From contig NZ_JQCR01000002.1 in NCBI RefSeq assembly GCF_000757885.1, positions 1,736,001 through 1,800,000 on the forward strand: a DNA stretch of 64,000 nucleotides, in the 5' to 3' direction. Positions within the stretch are counted from its first letter, which is position 1. The number at the start of each line of letters is the position of its first letter. The position numbers were made by a program, and so were the translations under genes. The stretch is from Paenibacillus wynnii (GTDB lineage Bacteria > Bacillota > Bacilli > Paenibacillales > Paenibacillaceae). Shown piece after piece: positions 53,834-62,393 of the stretch. The notes under the pieces are model-generated. The model was given only the letters and a program-made list of their open reading frames with translations, made no database searches and was not told the origin of the DNA.

Positions 53834-54526
53834 TTAAAAGTCCAAGCGATTTGTTCGTCTGAGCAAGAAAAGCACACTTATCACACTAATTAACGCAAGA
53901 ATGAATCTAATATTAGATGTACTAAAGCCCGGAATTTGAAGGCTAATCTGACTCGCCCAGAGGACCGCCATAACTAAAGAAGCTATAATGGTAGTCGAAG
54001 TTGAGTAACCCCTCATACCAAACGAAACTGACAGTAAAGATGTAATACCAATGTAAATTGCATTCAAAGTTACCAATTCGATAAAAGGTGCAGAAAAGTG
54101 GGAGGAAAATGACATTCCTTTCTCAGCATAAGCCATATAGGGTGCTAATATGATTAGTAAGAAGTTTAGAACGAGAGTAGACAGGAGTGTTATGAGCATC
54201 CCGATACTCAGAATCAAGAAAAGTTTGACCAAAACGATTCTGTTTCGATCAATCCCGCATACCCAAATGTTCATCATCGTTTTACTTCTAAACTCTTCCA
54301 CAAAGATTTTGGATGCCCAAACTCCAGTAAATATCAGGCAACTTGGCCAAATGATCGAATTATTGATCTCCCGAAGGGCCGTGGTCATATTTGGAAACAT
54401 CACCTGTCCACCCGCACTTAGGCCCAATATGGATAGAAAGGCGAATAGGGTCAGAATAAACAGGAGGGAAACCACTGCCATTCTGCCTCTTTTTAATTTC
54501 ACATTCTCAATACTGAACAGATTCAT
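53834..54526 (-). CDS. ABC-2-type transporter permease of the TOMM cluster
   Basis: 230 residues, six predicted membrane helices, as in ABC-2/BcrB and lantibiotic-immunity permeases. The N-terminal NLFSIENVKLKRGRMAVVSLLF pattern (short amphipathic segment with ENxK before helix 1) is typical of this group. It follows the ATPase gene and would form the exporter or self-immunity pump for the product. ATG at 54526 has GGTAGGAA upstream; ATG at 54544 overlaps the ATPase gene more and lacks a site. Last gene of the cluster. Confidence 0.85.
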   Translation of the reverse strand: MNLFSIENVKLKRGRMAVVSLLFILTLFAFLSILGLSAGGQVMFPNMTTALREINNSIIWPSCLIFTGVWASKIFVEEFRSKTMMNIWVCGIDRNRIVLVKLFLILSIGMLITLLSTLVLNFLLIILAPYMAYAEKGMSFSSHFSAPFIELVTLNAIYIGITSLLSVSFGMRGYSTSTTIIASLVMAVLWASQISLQIPGFSTSNIRFILALISVISVLFLLRRTNRLDF

Positions 54527-54533
54527 CCATTTC

Positions 54534-55433
54534 CTACCTTTCATCTGATATTGTATTCATATAATAATCCTCTAGGTTATCACCTGAAGATTTGAATTCT
54601 GTAAATTCAATATCATTATTAATTAAGATCTTAATAGCATCAGTATCCCTAAGGTTAGCTGCTGAAATTTTCACTGTATTTTTGACAATATCCACAACAC
54701 TAAACAATTTTTCTAATTTTGCAGTCTGTATTTCGATATGGTTAATCTTAATTTCATAGAAGCGAGCGACCGATTTATGAATGTCTTCAATCTCGATTTC
54801 TTCGTATAATATTCCTTTACTCATGAACCCTATTTTTTCAGCGATCTGTTCAATCTCATTTAAAATATGACTTGATATAACAATGGTAGTCTTTTTTTCT
54901 TTCTTCAAGTACAGAAGCAATTCGCGGATCTCTTTAATTCCTGTAGGATCTAATCCATTAATTGGCTCATCTAAAATAAGCAACTTGGGGTTACCTATAA
55001 TTGAGCGTGCAATTCCAAGTCTTTGCTTCATTCCCAATGAAAACTGCTTTACACTTTTTTTCCTATGGTCATAAATACCTAACATATTTAAATATTCGTC
55101 AATCTCCCCCAAACCGACATTTCTATACCTGCAATGAATTCTCAAATTTTCCTCCGCACTTAGGGAATTATAAAAAACAGGTGTTTCAATCATTGTCCCT
55201 ACCTGAAGTAATAAATGACTATTCTCCTCCAGTTCCTTGCCGAATAACCGTACCTTTCCCCGCGAGGGCTTTGTAAGTGTTGTAAGCATTTTCATCAGAG
55301 TTGTTTTTCCGGCGCCGTTTTCTCCGAGTAGTCCATAAATTTCGCCCTTCTTTATACTTAATTTAGCATTGTTAACGACGGCTTCATCTCCATAGAACTT
55401 GGTCAGTCCCTCGGTTTCCAAAATATACTCCAT
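54534..55433 (-). CDS. ABC transporter ATP-binding protein (BcrA-like) of the TOMM cluster
   Basis: 299 residues. YGLLGENGAGKTTLMKMLTTL (Walker A), KQFSLGMKQRLGIARSII (signature of the SxGMKQR type), LLILDEPINGLDPTGI (Walker B), VISSHILNEIEQ (H-loop). The C-terminal ~90 residues are the extra domain of BcrA/NatA-type ATPases. These pumps often export or give immunity to peptide antibiotics. It starts seven bases after the SagB-like gene stop and overlaps the longer reading of the permease gene. Confidence 0.92.
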   Translation of the reverse strand: MEYILETEGLTKFYGDEAVVNNAKLSIKKGEIYGLLGENGAGKTTLMKMLTTLTKPSRGKVRLFGKELEENSHLLLQVGTMIETPVFYNSLSAEENLRIHCRYRNVGLGEIDEYLNMLGIYDHRKKSVKQFSLGMKQRLGIARSIIGNPKLLILDEPINGLDPTGIKEIRELLLYLKKEKKTTIVISSHILNEIEQIAEKIGFMSKGILYEEIEIEDIHKSVARFYEIKINHIEIQTAKLEKLFSVVDIVKNTVKISAANLRDTDAIKILINNDIEFTEFKSSGDNLEDYYMNTISDER

Positions 55434-55440
55434 TGTTACC

Positions 55441-56781
55441 TCAACCTTTCTTTTTATGCCCCACTGTAATTAAGTACATAGAATGTTCGATGATCCCATC
55501 CACTTCTATCAATTTATTGATTTCATCATCCACAAACCCCATAAGACAGCAAGAACCCAGATCATACGCAGTGCACATCAAGTGAATATTCTGAGCTAAA
55601 TGGCCGCAGTCCAACAAAATGACTCGATAACCGCGTTCATGATACTTCCATTGGTTCCTCCAAAAGTTCGCGGCTAGAATAACAGTAAACGCGGCATTCT
55701 CAAGCATAACTGAATAACCGCTAACTTCTTTGGAAATATCCTTTATATCATTGTCATTTACCCTAACCAATTGATGATATAAAGGATCATAATAGTAGAT
55801 GCCAGGCTCCAAGTTATCCACATGATTAATAGATAAGAAAATATCAATCGGATATAATCCACCACCGGATGGTACCGCTCGCAACTCCAGATCCGTGTTT
55901 TTCAGCCTCCCCGTTACACCATAGGAGTAATGCAATATATTGCTTAATGTTTGCATATCAATCATTTCCTCCGCATAGTCCCGGAGCGATCTTCTGCGGG
56001 CGGCTACCTCCTCAATAGAATAACTGCTCTGTTTAGTAGGTATAGGAAGGGGAATTGATTGTTTATGCATAAATACCTTTCTGCCTCTACTCGTCAGTTT
56101 TTTAATTTCCTCATCCATTTCATCTAGTGGCTTCATGAAATCACCCTGTTGATGAAACGAATGCAGCTTCGTGTTTTCATGATACAATCGAGTTAACTGG
56201 GTTTCACCAGACAATTCCTTTTCTACAATGTTATGGTCATCCAGCAACAGAACTCCAGGATTTGCTAACGAAAATAAATTGGAGGCCCACTCCATATCCT
56301 TAGCCGGCTGTCCTAATACACTTTCTTCCAATTGTAAAATTAGAGCCCCGTACGCTAACTGGGTATTGCTATCCATCATCATTACAATGTCTTCATTTCG
56401 TTTCAGCAAATATCTTTGCTGTTCCTCAAGATTGTTCTCACTTCTCAGTAAAAATATAGGCAAGCCGCCATGTGCTGTATCCGTTCTAACGATCTCCAAC
56501 TTCCTTATTGACTGCTCAATAATATGATTAATATCTTCCATTTCCATATCTTCATTGTAATTTTTAAGAAGACTATATATAAAATTTGCGATTCGAATCG
56601 CTTTTTGCCCATTATAAATTTGATGAAATCGTAGTGTCTTTTCTACATTATTCATAGCTCCAAACTGCCCCTCGTTCTCCACCTCTGTTAGAATGGGCAA
56701 TCTCCGGTCTTTTATTTTTACAAATTGAATGGGCTTTCCTTCCTGTCCCACATTGATGTAATGTTTTCTGCTTTTGTTCAT
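55441..56781 (-). CDS. SagB-type (nitroreductase-fold) azoline dehydrogenase
   Basis: 446 residues. The C-terminal half is a SagB-type nitroreductase domain: VAARRRSLRDYAEEMIDMQTLSNILHYSYGVTG, LRAVPSGGGLYPIDIFLSI, LEPGIYYYDPLYHQL, and VILLDCGHLAQNIHLMCTAYDLGSCCLMGF. The N-terminal ~200 residues are the second, less conserved part often seen in TOMM dehydrogenases. It oxidises azolines to thiazoles and (methyl)oxazoles with FMN. ATG at 56781 overlaps the TGA of the upstream gene (ATGA), so it is coupled with the leader-binding protein gene. Confidence 0.9.
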   Translation of the reverse strand: MNKSRKHYINVGQEGKPIQFVKIKDRRLPILTEVENEGQFGAMNNVEKTLRFHQIYNGQKAIRIANFIYSLLKNYNEDMEMEDINHIIEQSIRKLEIVRTDTAHGGLPIFLLRSENNLEEQQRYLLKRNEDIVMMMDSNTQLAYGALILQLEESVLGQPAKDMEWASNLFSLANPGVLLLDDHNIVEKELSGETQLTRLYHENTKLHSFHQQGDFMKPLDEMDEEIKKLTSRGRKVFMHKQSIPLPIPTKQSSYSIEEVAARRRSLRDYAEEMIDMQTLSNILHYSYGVTGRLKNTDLELRAVPSGGGLYPIDIFLSINHVDNLEPGIYYYDPLYHQLVRVNDNDIKDISKEVSGYSVMLENAAFTVILAANFWRNQWKYHERGYRVILLDCGHLAQNIHLMCTAYDLGSCCLMGFVDDEINKLIEVDGIIEHSMYLITVGHKKKG

Positions 56782-57671
56782 TTCTCCCCATCCCATCTTT
56801 TTATATAGAACGCTTTTGGATAACGTGGCAGATAATATACCTTTTCCACATCAAGCATTTTGTCGACGGAATTAAATATAATGGCCCTACCATAGCTGGT
56901 TTTGATATTTAACTTCGTAAGAGAAGTAATGATTTCAAGCAGCAGTTCATTAATTCCCATATTTTCAAGCAGCATATTTTTAGATATTCCATGTTGTCCC
57001 TGTGGCATTTTGATTTGATCTTTCATACAGGAGTATCCAATATAGTTTTTTTGGTTCAGAATCGGACTAATCATATATGAATCACTGTAAAACAACACAA
57101 AGGACCACAGGCATCCTTCCTGATCTCGTACAATCTCATTGATTTCATCCAAAATGTGCATCCGTGTTGAATCCACACCAACCAGCAAGAAATCAGCTTC
57201 TGTAAGTTCTGCCAGTTGATCCTTAGCTGTGAGTTTATATTGAAGTCCCAAGGACCCCAATAGCTCTTCCATGATTCTCGTGTAATCTCCGTGAGCGTAT
57301 ATGCAGAAGGTGATATTTTTTAACTGTTCCAAATATTTATGCAAGCTATTTGTATATTGCGATAAGAGTAAGATTAATTTTCTCTCAGGCTCAGCAACAG
57401 GTGTTTCAGATAAAAAAATAACTTCATGTTTGTCTAAGAACATTAAGATATCTTGTATTTTTTCTTCACTTAATTTATTATTAAAATGAGCCAAAACAGT
57501 TGAAAAAATCGTGTTATCTTCGATAAAAAGTAACAGCTTTTGAACAATGGAGAATAATTCATTATTTCTCATTGTGAATGAACTTTTTTGTGTAATGATT
57601 TCCACTTGGTTGTTTGTGCCCGCTTGTTCTTTTATCATGTGTGGCAATGCATAGATATAATTGGGGATCAT
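56778..57671 (-). CDS. Ocin-ThiF/F-type TOMM leader-binding protein
   Basis: 297 residues. Residues ~30-90 (MRNNELFSIVQKLLLFIEDN, LSEEKIQDILMFLDKHEVIF) resemble the winged-helix RiPP recognition element; the rest is a divergent E1-like region: FCIYAHGDYTRIMEELLGSLG, ADFLLVGVDSTRMHILDEIN and the end YYLPRYPKAFYIKRW. No Cys pairs for zinc and no adenylation motif are visible. In F-dependent cyclodehydratases such as that of heterocycloanthracin, such a protein binds the leader and activates the YcaO partner. It is separated from the precursor gene by the hairpin at 57695-57738. Confidence 0.75.
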   Translation of the reverse strand: MIPNYIYALPHMIKEQAGTNNQVEIITQKSSFTMRNNELFSIVQKLLLFIEDNTIFSTVLAHFNNKLSEEKIQDILMFLDKHEVIFLSETPVAEPERKLILLLSQYTNSLHKYLEQLKNITFCIYAHGDYTRIMEELLGSLGLQYKLTAKDQLAELTEADFLLVGVDSTRMHILDEINEIVRDQEGCLWSFVLFYSDSYMISPILNQKNYIGYSCMKDQIKMPQGQHGISKNMLLENMGINELLLEIITSLTKLNIKTSYGRAIIFNSVDKMLDVEKVYYLPRYPKAFYIKRWDGEK

Positions 57672-57694
57672 AATATGCTCCTCTCTCTAATAAC

Positions 57695-57738
57695 AATTTC
57701 AAGGTATAAAAAGCGGTAACTTTTTATACCTTGAAATT
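57695..57738. promoter_or_regulatory. Perfect 19-bp inverted repeat between precursor and downstream genes
   Basis: AATTTCAAGGTATAAAAAG (57695-57713), loop CGGTAA, exact complement 57720-57738. On the minus strand it lies 26 bases after the precursor stop codon and has no T-run, so it may stabilise the precursor mRNA or act as a partial terminator or processing site. Confidence 0.7.
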
Positions 57739-57763
57739 TAAAGTTGATATTTGTTACTTGATA

Positions 57764-58303
57764 TTATTTGTTATGATTGCCATCTAACTCGATATCATTG
57801 ACGTCCACAGAAGTACATGTGCATCCGAAGAAACAGTTTTCTTCGTCCACCATGTTTTTGTGGTTTTTTTCTGCTACCACTTCCAGTTCGATATCATTGA
57901 CGTCCACAGAAGTACATGTGCATCCGAAGAAACAGTTTTCTTCGTCCACCATGTTTTTGTGGGCTTTTTCTGCTACCACTTCCAGTTCGATATCATTGAC
58001 GTCCACAGAAGTACATGTGCATCCGAAGAAACAGTTTTCTTCGTCCACCATGTTTTTGTGGGCTTTTTCTGCTACCACTTCCAGTTCGATATCATTGACG
58101 TCCACAGAAGTACATGTGCATCCGAAGAAACAGTTTTCTTCGTCCACCATATTTTTGTGGGCTTTTTCTGCTACCACTTCTAGTTCGATATCATTGACGT
58201 CTACAGAAGTACATGTGCATCCGAAGAAACAGTTTTCTTCGTCCACCATGTTTTTGTGGTTCTTTTCACTCAGTACTTCCAGGTTCATGTTTTTTTCATT
58301 CAT
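57764..58303 (-). CDS. Multi-core azole RiPP (TOMM) precursor, five 33-residue repeats
   Basis: 179 residues. A 7-residue start MNEKNMN is followed by five nearly identical repeats: a recognition-like part LEVVAEKAHKNMVDEE and a core part NCFFGCTCTSVDVNDIE. The first repeat has LEVLSEKN at its beginning and the last ends in DGNHNK. Each core has three Cys, two Thr and one Ser that could be cyclised, 30 in all. Variation is confined to LS/VA and N/A before HKN. ATG at 58303 has GGAGG eight bases upstream; ATG at 58318 lies before that site. It sits between the YcaO gene and the leader-binding and dehydrogenase genes. Confidence 0.9.
   Translation of the reverse strand: MNEKNMNLEVLSEKNHKNMVDEENCFFGCTCTSVDVNDIELEVVAEKAHKNMVDEENCFFGCTCTSVDVNDIELEVVAEKAHKNMVDEENCFFGCTCTSVDVNDIELEVVAEKAHKNMVDEENCFFGCTCTSVDVNDIELEVVAEKNHKNMVDEENCFFGCTCTSVDVNDIELDGNHNK
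57791..58285. repeat. Five tandem 99-bp units within the precursor gene
   Basis: Units at 57791, 57890, 57989, 58088 and 58187, each 99 bp and nearly identical at the DNA level; a few silent or single-residue differences (for example at 58150 and around 58180-58202). It is in-frame, so unit number could change by recombination without breaking the gene. Confidence 0.95.
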
Positions 58304-58324
58304 TTTAAATTCCTCCATTAAATT

Positions 58325-58369
58325 TAGTTTTTTTTAATATTTATTATTAAAAATGTTATTGAAAACATG
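58325..58369 (-). CDS. Possible 14-residue peptide (MFSITFLIINIKKN) just upstream of the precursor gene
   Basis: GGAGGG (58384-58379) lies nine bases before an ATG at 58369; the frame ends with TAA at 58325, 22 bases before the precursor start. The peptide is hydrophobic with a basic end. It may be a leader ORF, or the ribosome binding site may be fortuitous. An overlapping 36-codon frame (58335-58445) begins four bases after the YcaO stop codon but has no site of its own. Confidence 0.35.
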
Positions 58370-58449
58370 GTTAAGCACCCTCCGAATGCGTAGAAATTTG
58401 TCTTCAAAAAACATATAATAATCCCTGTTAAATAATCCAATCATTGCAA

Positions 58450-60375
58450 TTATGGGAATGGATGTGGATAATTGTTCAATTCCACCTGCCATCCGTATTT
58501 CTTCCTTATTCGATCCATCCGCTTCTCATTTAAGTATCTGAAAGCATGAGCACCATGCAGAGGCTGCAAGCCTGGAATGATCACTCTTGAGGCCCAAGCT
58601 CCCAATGGCTCCAACTCTCTACTGGTCAAATCCACATAATACGCGCGAAATCCTGCCTTTTGAAGCGTACTGAGCGCCAACTGTAACTGTTCTTGATCGT
58701 TTAATTTTGTAGAGTCAATTTCCACAAACCCCGATTTCCTAATAGGCTTAAATTCATAGTTTTCATCGAGTAAATATTCCACTTCTTTTTTCAACTCTGG
58801 ATGGATGGAATAAAATGCGGCATGTTTCTGAAATGAATTAATCTTATTAAAATCAGTTGCCAGACCATGGTCTTTATATTTGCTAGTCAGCATATTGACA
58901 TAAGAAATCCCTTGAGCTGCTTCCAAAAACGCTTTCCCTATTGCCTGTTCGGTATTAAACCTGGTAGCGGCGCCTATCATAATATGATCTGAATGAAGGT
59001 CATGTATAGTCACTACAACTGTAGTAAACAAATCATCCACGGTGATATCATAGGCATTACATAAATAGTGTTCTTGATCGTTGTGAGCGAAATTCAAAAT
59101 ATAATCTTCTATTTTCAATTTACGGTTAGGAGTCAATTTTAAAAACCATCCCAATGAAAAAGCGTCTCTTTCTACCACTTCAAAGATGCTGCTAATTATT
59201 GATTGTTCCCTGCTTCTCCCTAAGGACAATCCCGTAGAAATCGCTGGCGTTATTCTGGATTCTCCTGAAACGGATCTATAAGGCAATTTAACAAAAGCTG
59301 AAGGAATATACGATGCCAAGCCGTCTGCTAGATTATACGATTTTATCCAATTAACTCTGGTATCCTTCGTGAACGGCTGATAAGCGAATTTAGCACTGTT
59401 ATACTGTTCCTTTGAGAATAGAATAAATTCATCAGGAGATACTCCCTCATCCGATAGCTCACTCCAAGTGGCCAAGTGCTCTTCACCATTGAAGCATCCC
59501 GCAGCTAACCGCTCTATGCTTTCGCCAACTGCAGAATACTCGGAACTTTGTTTGTTAAACCCCGCTCCGCTATTTGATTGTGCTAACAAATCAGGACGAT
59601 AAACGGAATAATCGGTTGTCGAACTGACGGAAACAAATAGCTCTATACCTTTAAAGAATATCGATTCCGTTCGAATATCAGTTATAATTCCAAGTTTGCT
59701 ATCGACAGCGTTCATCAGATCTTTTTTGACCGGTGACCCGAACTGTTCGGATTCAAAGCCAATAAAGGTATGGCGACACGCTTGCCCTTGATCGATAATC
59801 CATACGATGTTCGATGAATCTTCTGTCAATAAGCTTTGTATAGCCATTGTGACCTTCTGTCTATGATCACTGAGTATCTGATTATTGAAATAAAGAATCT
59901 CTGTTTTCCCTATATCCAATCCAATCTTAATCTTATCGGCAAGCATCGGATTATTGGCCGCTGCTCTCTTAATAAAGTTTTCATAAGCATTACCGTCTCC
60001 GGATAAAGGCCCGATATAAATGGTGTCTCCACTAACTAGAATGGGAATAATCTTCTTATCCGGATACTCGGAAATCATTCTTTGGATATGTCTTATTTCA
60101 TATGGAGATATAATCACTGGTAAAATCCGGGCGTCCTCTGTCCCTTCCATGAACTCAAAACTCTCGGTGTAGAGGCTAATATCTTGATTCAATTGCATGG
60201 TATCCTTCAGCTTCGCCCAGTATAACGACTCATTGGAATCTAGTGTTGCCGAATGTTGTTTTAATTTCCCCACTATGTTCAGCAGAAAGGGACTGTGGTT
60301 CATCCCCCATATCTTGTCTTTCGTATCGAACAGGAAGCTGTCTTCTTTAGTCAATACATAGCTTAGCATTCTCAT
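58450..60375 (-). CDS. YcaO-domain cyclodehydratase with degenerate E1-like N-terminal domain
   Basis: 641 residues. Residues ~1-220 resemble the C/E1-like part of TOMM cyclodehydratases (ILVSGDTIYIGPLSGDGN, then FIKRAAANNP) without the usual zinc cysteines. The YcaO domain follows: NSGAGFNKQSSEYSAVGESIERLAAG, SIISSIFEVVERDAFSLGWFLKL, AIGKAFLEAAQGISYVNML, SRELEPLGAWASRVIIPGLQPL, and it ends in YPHPFP, the proline-rich C-terminus near the active site of azoline-forming YcaO enzymes. The E-x-x-E and R residues fit ATP binding. It should form thiazolines and oxazolines on the precursor cores. ATG at 60375 overlaps the M16 gene's TGA; ATG at 60369 has better spacing to GGAGGG. Confidence 0.92.
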   Translation of the reverse strand: MRMLSYVLTKEDSFLFDTKDKIWGMNHSPFLLNIVGKLKQHSATLDSNESLYWAKLKDTMQLNQDISLYTESFEFMEGTEDARILPVIISPYEIRHIQRMISEYPDKKIIPILVSGDTIYIGPLSGDGNAYENFIKRAAANNPMLADKIKIGLDIGKTEILYFNNQILSDHRQKVTMAIQSLLTEDSSNIVWIIDQGQACRHTFIGFESEQFGSPVKKDLMNAVDSKLGIITDIRTESIFFKGIELFVSVSSTTDYSVYRPDLLAQSNSGAGFNKQSSEYSAVGESIERLAAGCFNGEEHLATWSELSDEGVSPDEFILFSKEQYNSAKFAYQPFTKDTRVNWIKSYNLADGLASYIPSAFVKLPYRSVSGESRITPAISTGLSLGRSREQSIISSIFEVVERDAFSLGWFLKLTPNRKLKIEDYILNFAHNDQEHYLCNAYDITVDDLFTTVVVTIHDLHSDHIMIGAATRFNTEQAIGKAFLEAAQGISYVNMLTSKYKDHGLATDFNKINSFQKHAAFYSIHPELKKEVEYLLDENYEFKPIRKSGFVEIDSTKLNDQEQLQLALSTLQKAGFRAYYVDLTSRELEPLGAWASRVIIPGLQPLHGAHAFRYLNEKRMDRIRKKYGWQVELNNYPHPFP

Positions 60376-62393
60376 ATTCCCTCCAAACCAAAAATATTAG
60401 TGCTAGAATCTATCATTTGTGAGATATATGTTTTTAAGGTGTCTGGTTGAATTATGCTTAACTCGGCTTCATAATTGAAGAAGGATTCGGTATTCGTGTG
60501 ATTAAGCAAATAAGCAGACAAATAGATAAACCTCTGCGCTAAGCTGTCATTAATCCGTTCCCTTCTAATCCTTACCTTCTCTTTAGCCATCTCAATTCTG
60601 GGCATATCGAGATTCCGCCGAAGTTTATTCAGCATCTCTCTAAACCTCGGTCCAATCTCATACTTCAATCCAGAATCGGAACAGTGAACATATAGTATTC
60701 GGTATCCGAAATGATACAGCTCCCTTGGAAAAAAAGTATGACTGTACGATTTCGATTGTTCTAATGTAAACTCGCGAAACATCTCACCATCTATCCCGGC
60801 GATCATAGACCACAGGGTATGTGATAGGTATTTCTGCGGAGAGAATACACTTGAACCAGGCCAAACTTCAATATATTCTGTTGCAAGGAGCAGCGAAGCA
60901 ATGCTGCGCTCTTCCGTTCGATTCAGAGGAACTTCTAAATCAGTCAAGTGATTGGGTTGGTCATCACTTAGATGTCCCATGAAGTAAGACTTATTGTTTA
61001 TACTGGTGACAATGGAAACCCCTTCTCTGATCTGTCGAGTTAAACAATTGAGTAGTTCTTGGGAAGATATCACTACAGATTGGCTATAATCCTGTATACT
61101 ATCGCTGTGTAAGAAATGATCACATATCAGACTCAAACTATGTCCACTTACCCGTTTATCTGATCCGTTATGGAAAAAAGATTGCGCTTCTATGGTGTTA
61201 AATTGGAGTATCTTATTGACAGCTTCCATTACTTGGTTCGCCGTTCCGCTAATATACACGCTGATAAGTCCAATCTCACAATTCACTTTTATATCTGCAG
61301 GAGATACACTATGTAAATAACAGAGAAGGTTGTTGGTAACCCCCTTTAACCGCTTACGAATCCAACGATCAGGTAAAATACTCACCGCGGCAAAATCAGA
61401 AAAATTATCCATGTTCTTAATCAGGCACCAACGATGATTTCCCACTACTCCCATATCTTTAATAGGATTAAAGTCCAGATTATTGGGATGAGAAGTCACA
61501 TTTATCATTATTTGATTTAGTAGCGCGAAAAATTCCTTAAGCAGAAATTCTGGGTTCCCGTTAATCAGTGTCTCGATCAAATCTTTCTTTATGTAAGGGT
61601 TACCCGGAAATACCTTAATGGCATCAATAATTTGCCGCTCGTGTAAATTTATTAGCTGTTGTCTGGCAGGAAAACTCAATTTTAATCTACCTATCGAGCC
61701 ATAGTAATCAGCTTCTACGTGCTTAATATTATTTTCTTTAGCAATATAAGTCACAAGGGAATACAGAACTTTCTGATATTCATCACCTGACACCATAACC
61801 CTATCATTTACAAACTCCGCTGTCAGTTCTTCTAATTTCTCTCTATCTGCCGGATCATTATGAATAAGCATAATCTCGGGGTATGAGAGAGTAAGACTTT
61901 TTAATTGAGATGTCAAATCATCGACGCTAATCACTTCTAGACTTGCTTCACTACCTAGAACGGAGTGTTCCAGTCGGGTCCATTTCCACCTTTCCGCAAA
62001 ATATTCCACACGTTCGTGACGAGAAAGCTGATCGAATTTAAATTTCATCTCACTTCTAATTACACTTTTCTCCTTCATTAGGAAATCATCATTAAGATCA
62101 ATATATTCCCCTAACAATGCCATGAATTTCACAAAACTCTCATAGAACCGGATAAATTTCCAACGACTTCCCTCAAATTCTAGACAAAGATATTCTTTCG
62201 ATGTCATTGCTCTCACTTCGAAGCCGAATGTACTACTTAATTCAATTAAGTTACATCCTTTCACATTCGCTTTCATCACAACATGCTCCAACAGGTGAGT
62301 AAGACCTTCCTTTCCGTTTGGGTCGTCTTTGCTCCCAATAGGAAAAACTATTCTTAACGAAGAAATCCCTCCTTGACTACCCATCGAGCACAC
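60372..62393 (-). CDS. M16-family (insulinase-like) peptidase of the TOMM cluster
   Basis: 673 residues. GKEGLTHLLEHVVMKANVKG has the inverted zinc motif HxxEH (HLLEH), and about 65-80 residues later ...MKEKSVIRSEMKFKFDQ can supply the third zinc ligand Glu. Two to three further M16-like repeats without the motif follow, ending in a helical C-terminus. M16 enzymes act in other RiPP systems (PqqF, AlbE/F). Here it could cut between the five precursor repeats or remove the leader; that is inference. The GTG start at 62393 is uncertain; ATG at 62384 is next. Overlaps the upstream gene by 17 bases and the YcaO gene by four. Confidence 0.85.
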   Translation of the reverse strand: MCSMGSQGGISSLRIVFPIGSKDDPNGKEGLTHLLEHVVMKANVKGCNLIELSSTFGFEVRAMTSKEYLCLEFEGSRWKFIRFYESFVKFMALLGEYIDLNDDFLMKEKSVIRSEMKFKFDQLSRHERVEYFAERWKWTRLEHSVLGSEASLEVISVDDLTSQLKSLTLSYPEIMLIHNDPADREKLEELTAEFVNDRVMVSGDEYQKVLYSLVTYIAKENNIKHVEADYYGSIGRLKLSFPARQQLINLHERQIIDAIKVFPGNPYIKKDLIETLINGNPEFLLKEFFALLNQIMINVTSHPNNLDFNPIKDMGVVGNHRWCLIKNMDNFSDFAAVSILPDRWIRKRLKGVTNNLLCYLHSVSPADIKVNCEIGLISVYISGTANQVMEAVNKILQFNTIEAQSFFHNGSDKRVSGHSLSLICDHFLHSDSIQDYSQSVVISSQELLNCLTRQIREGVSIVTSINNKSYFMGHLSDDQPNHLTDLEVPLNRTEERSIASLLLATEYIEVWPGSSVFSPQKYLSHTLWSMIAGIDGEMFREFTLEQSKSYSHTFFPRELYHFGYRILYVHCSDSGLKYEIGPRFREMLNKLRRNLDMPRIEMAKEKVRIRRERINDSLAQRFIYLSAYLLNHTNTESFFNYEAELSIIQPDTLKTYISQMIDSSTNIFGLEGI

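Noticed and set aside
57777..58337. A 186-codon plus-strand reading frame opposite the multi-core precursor
   Set aside because: It only mirrors the repeats, has no ribosome binding site, and the composition (Ser/Thr/Phe runs) is that of antisense sequence; the minus strand has a proper start and a matching enzyme set.
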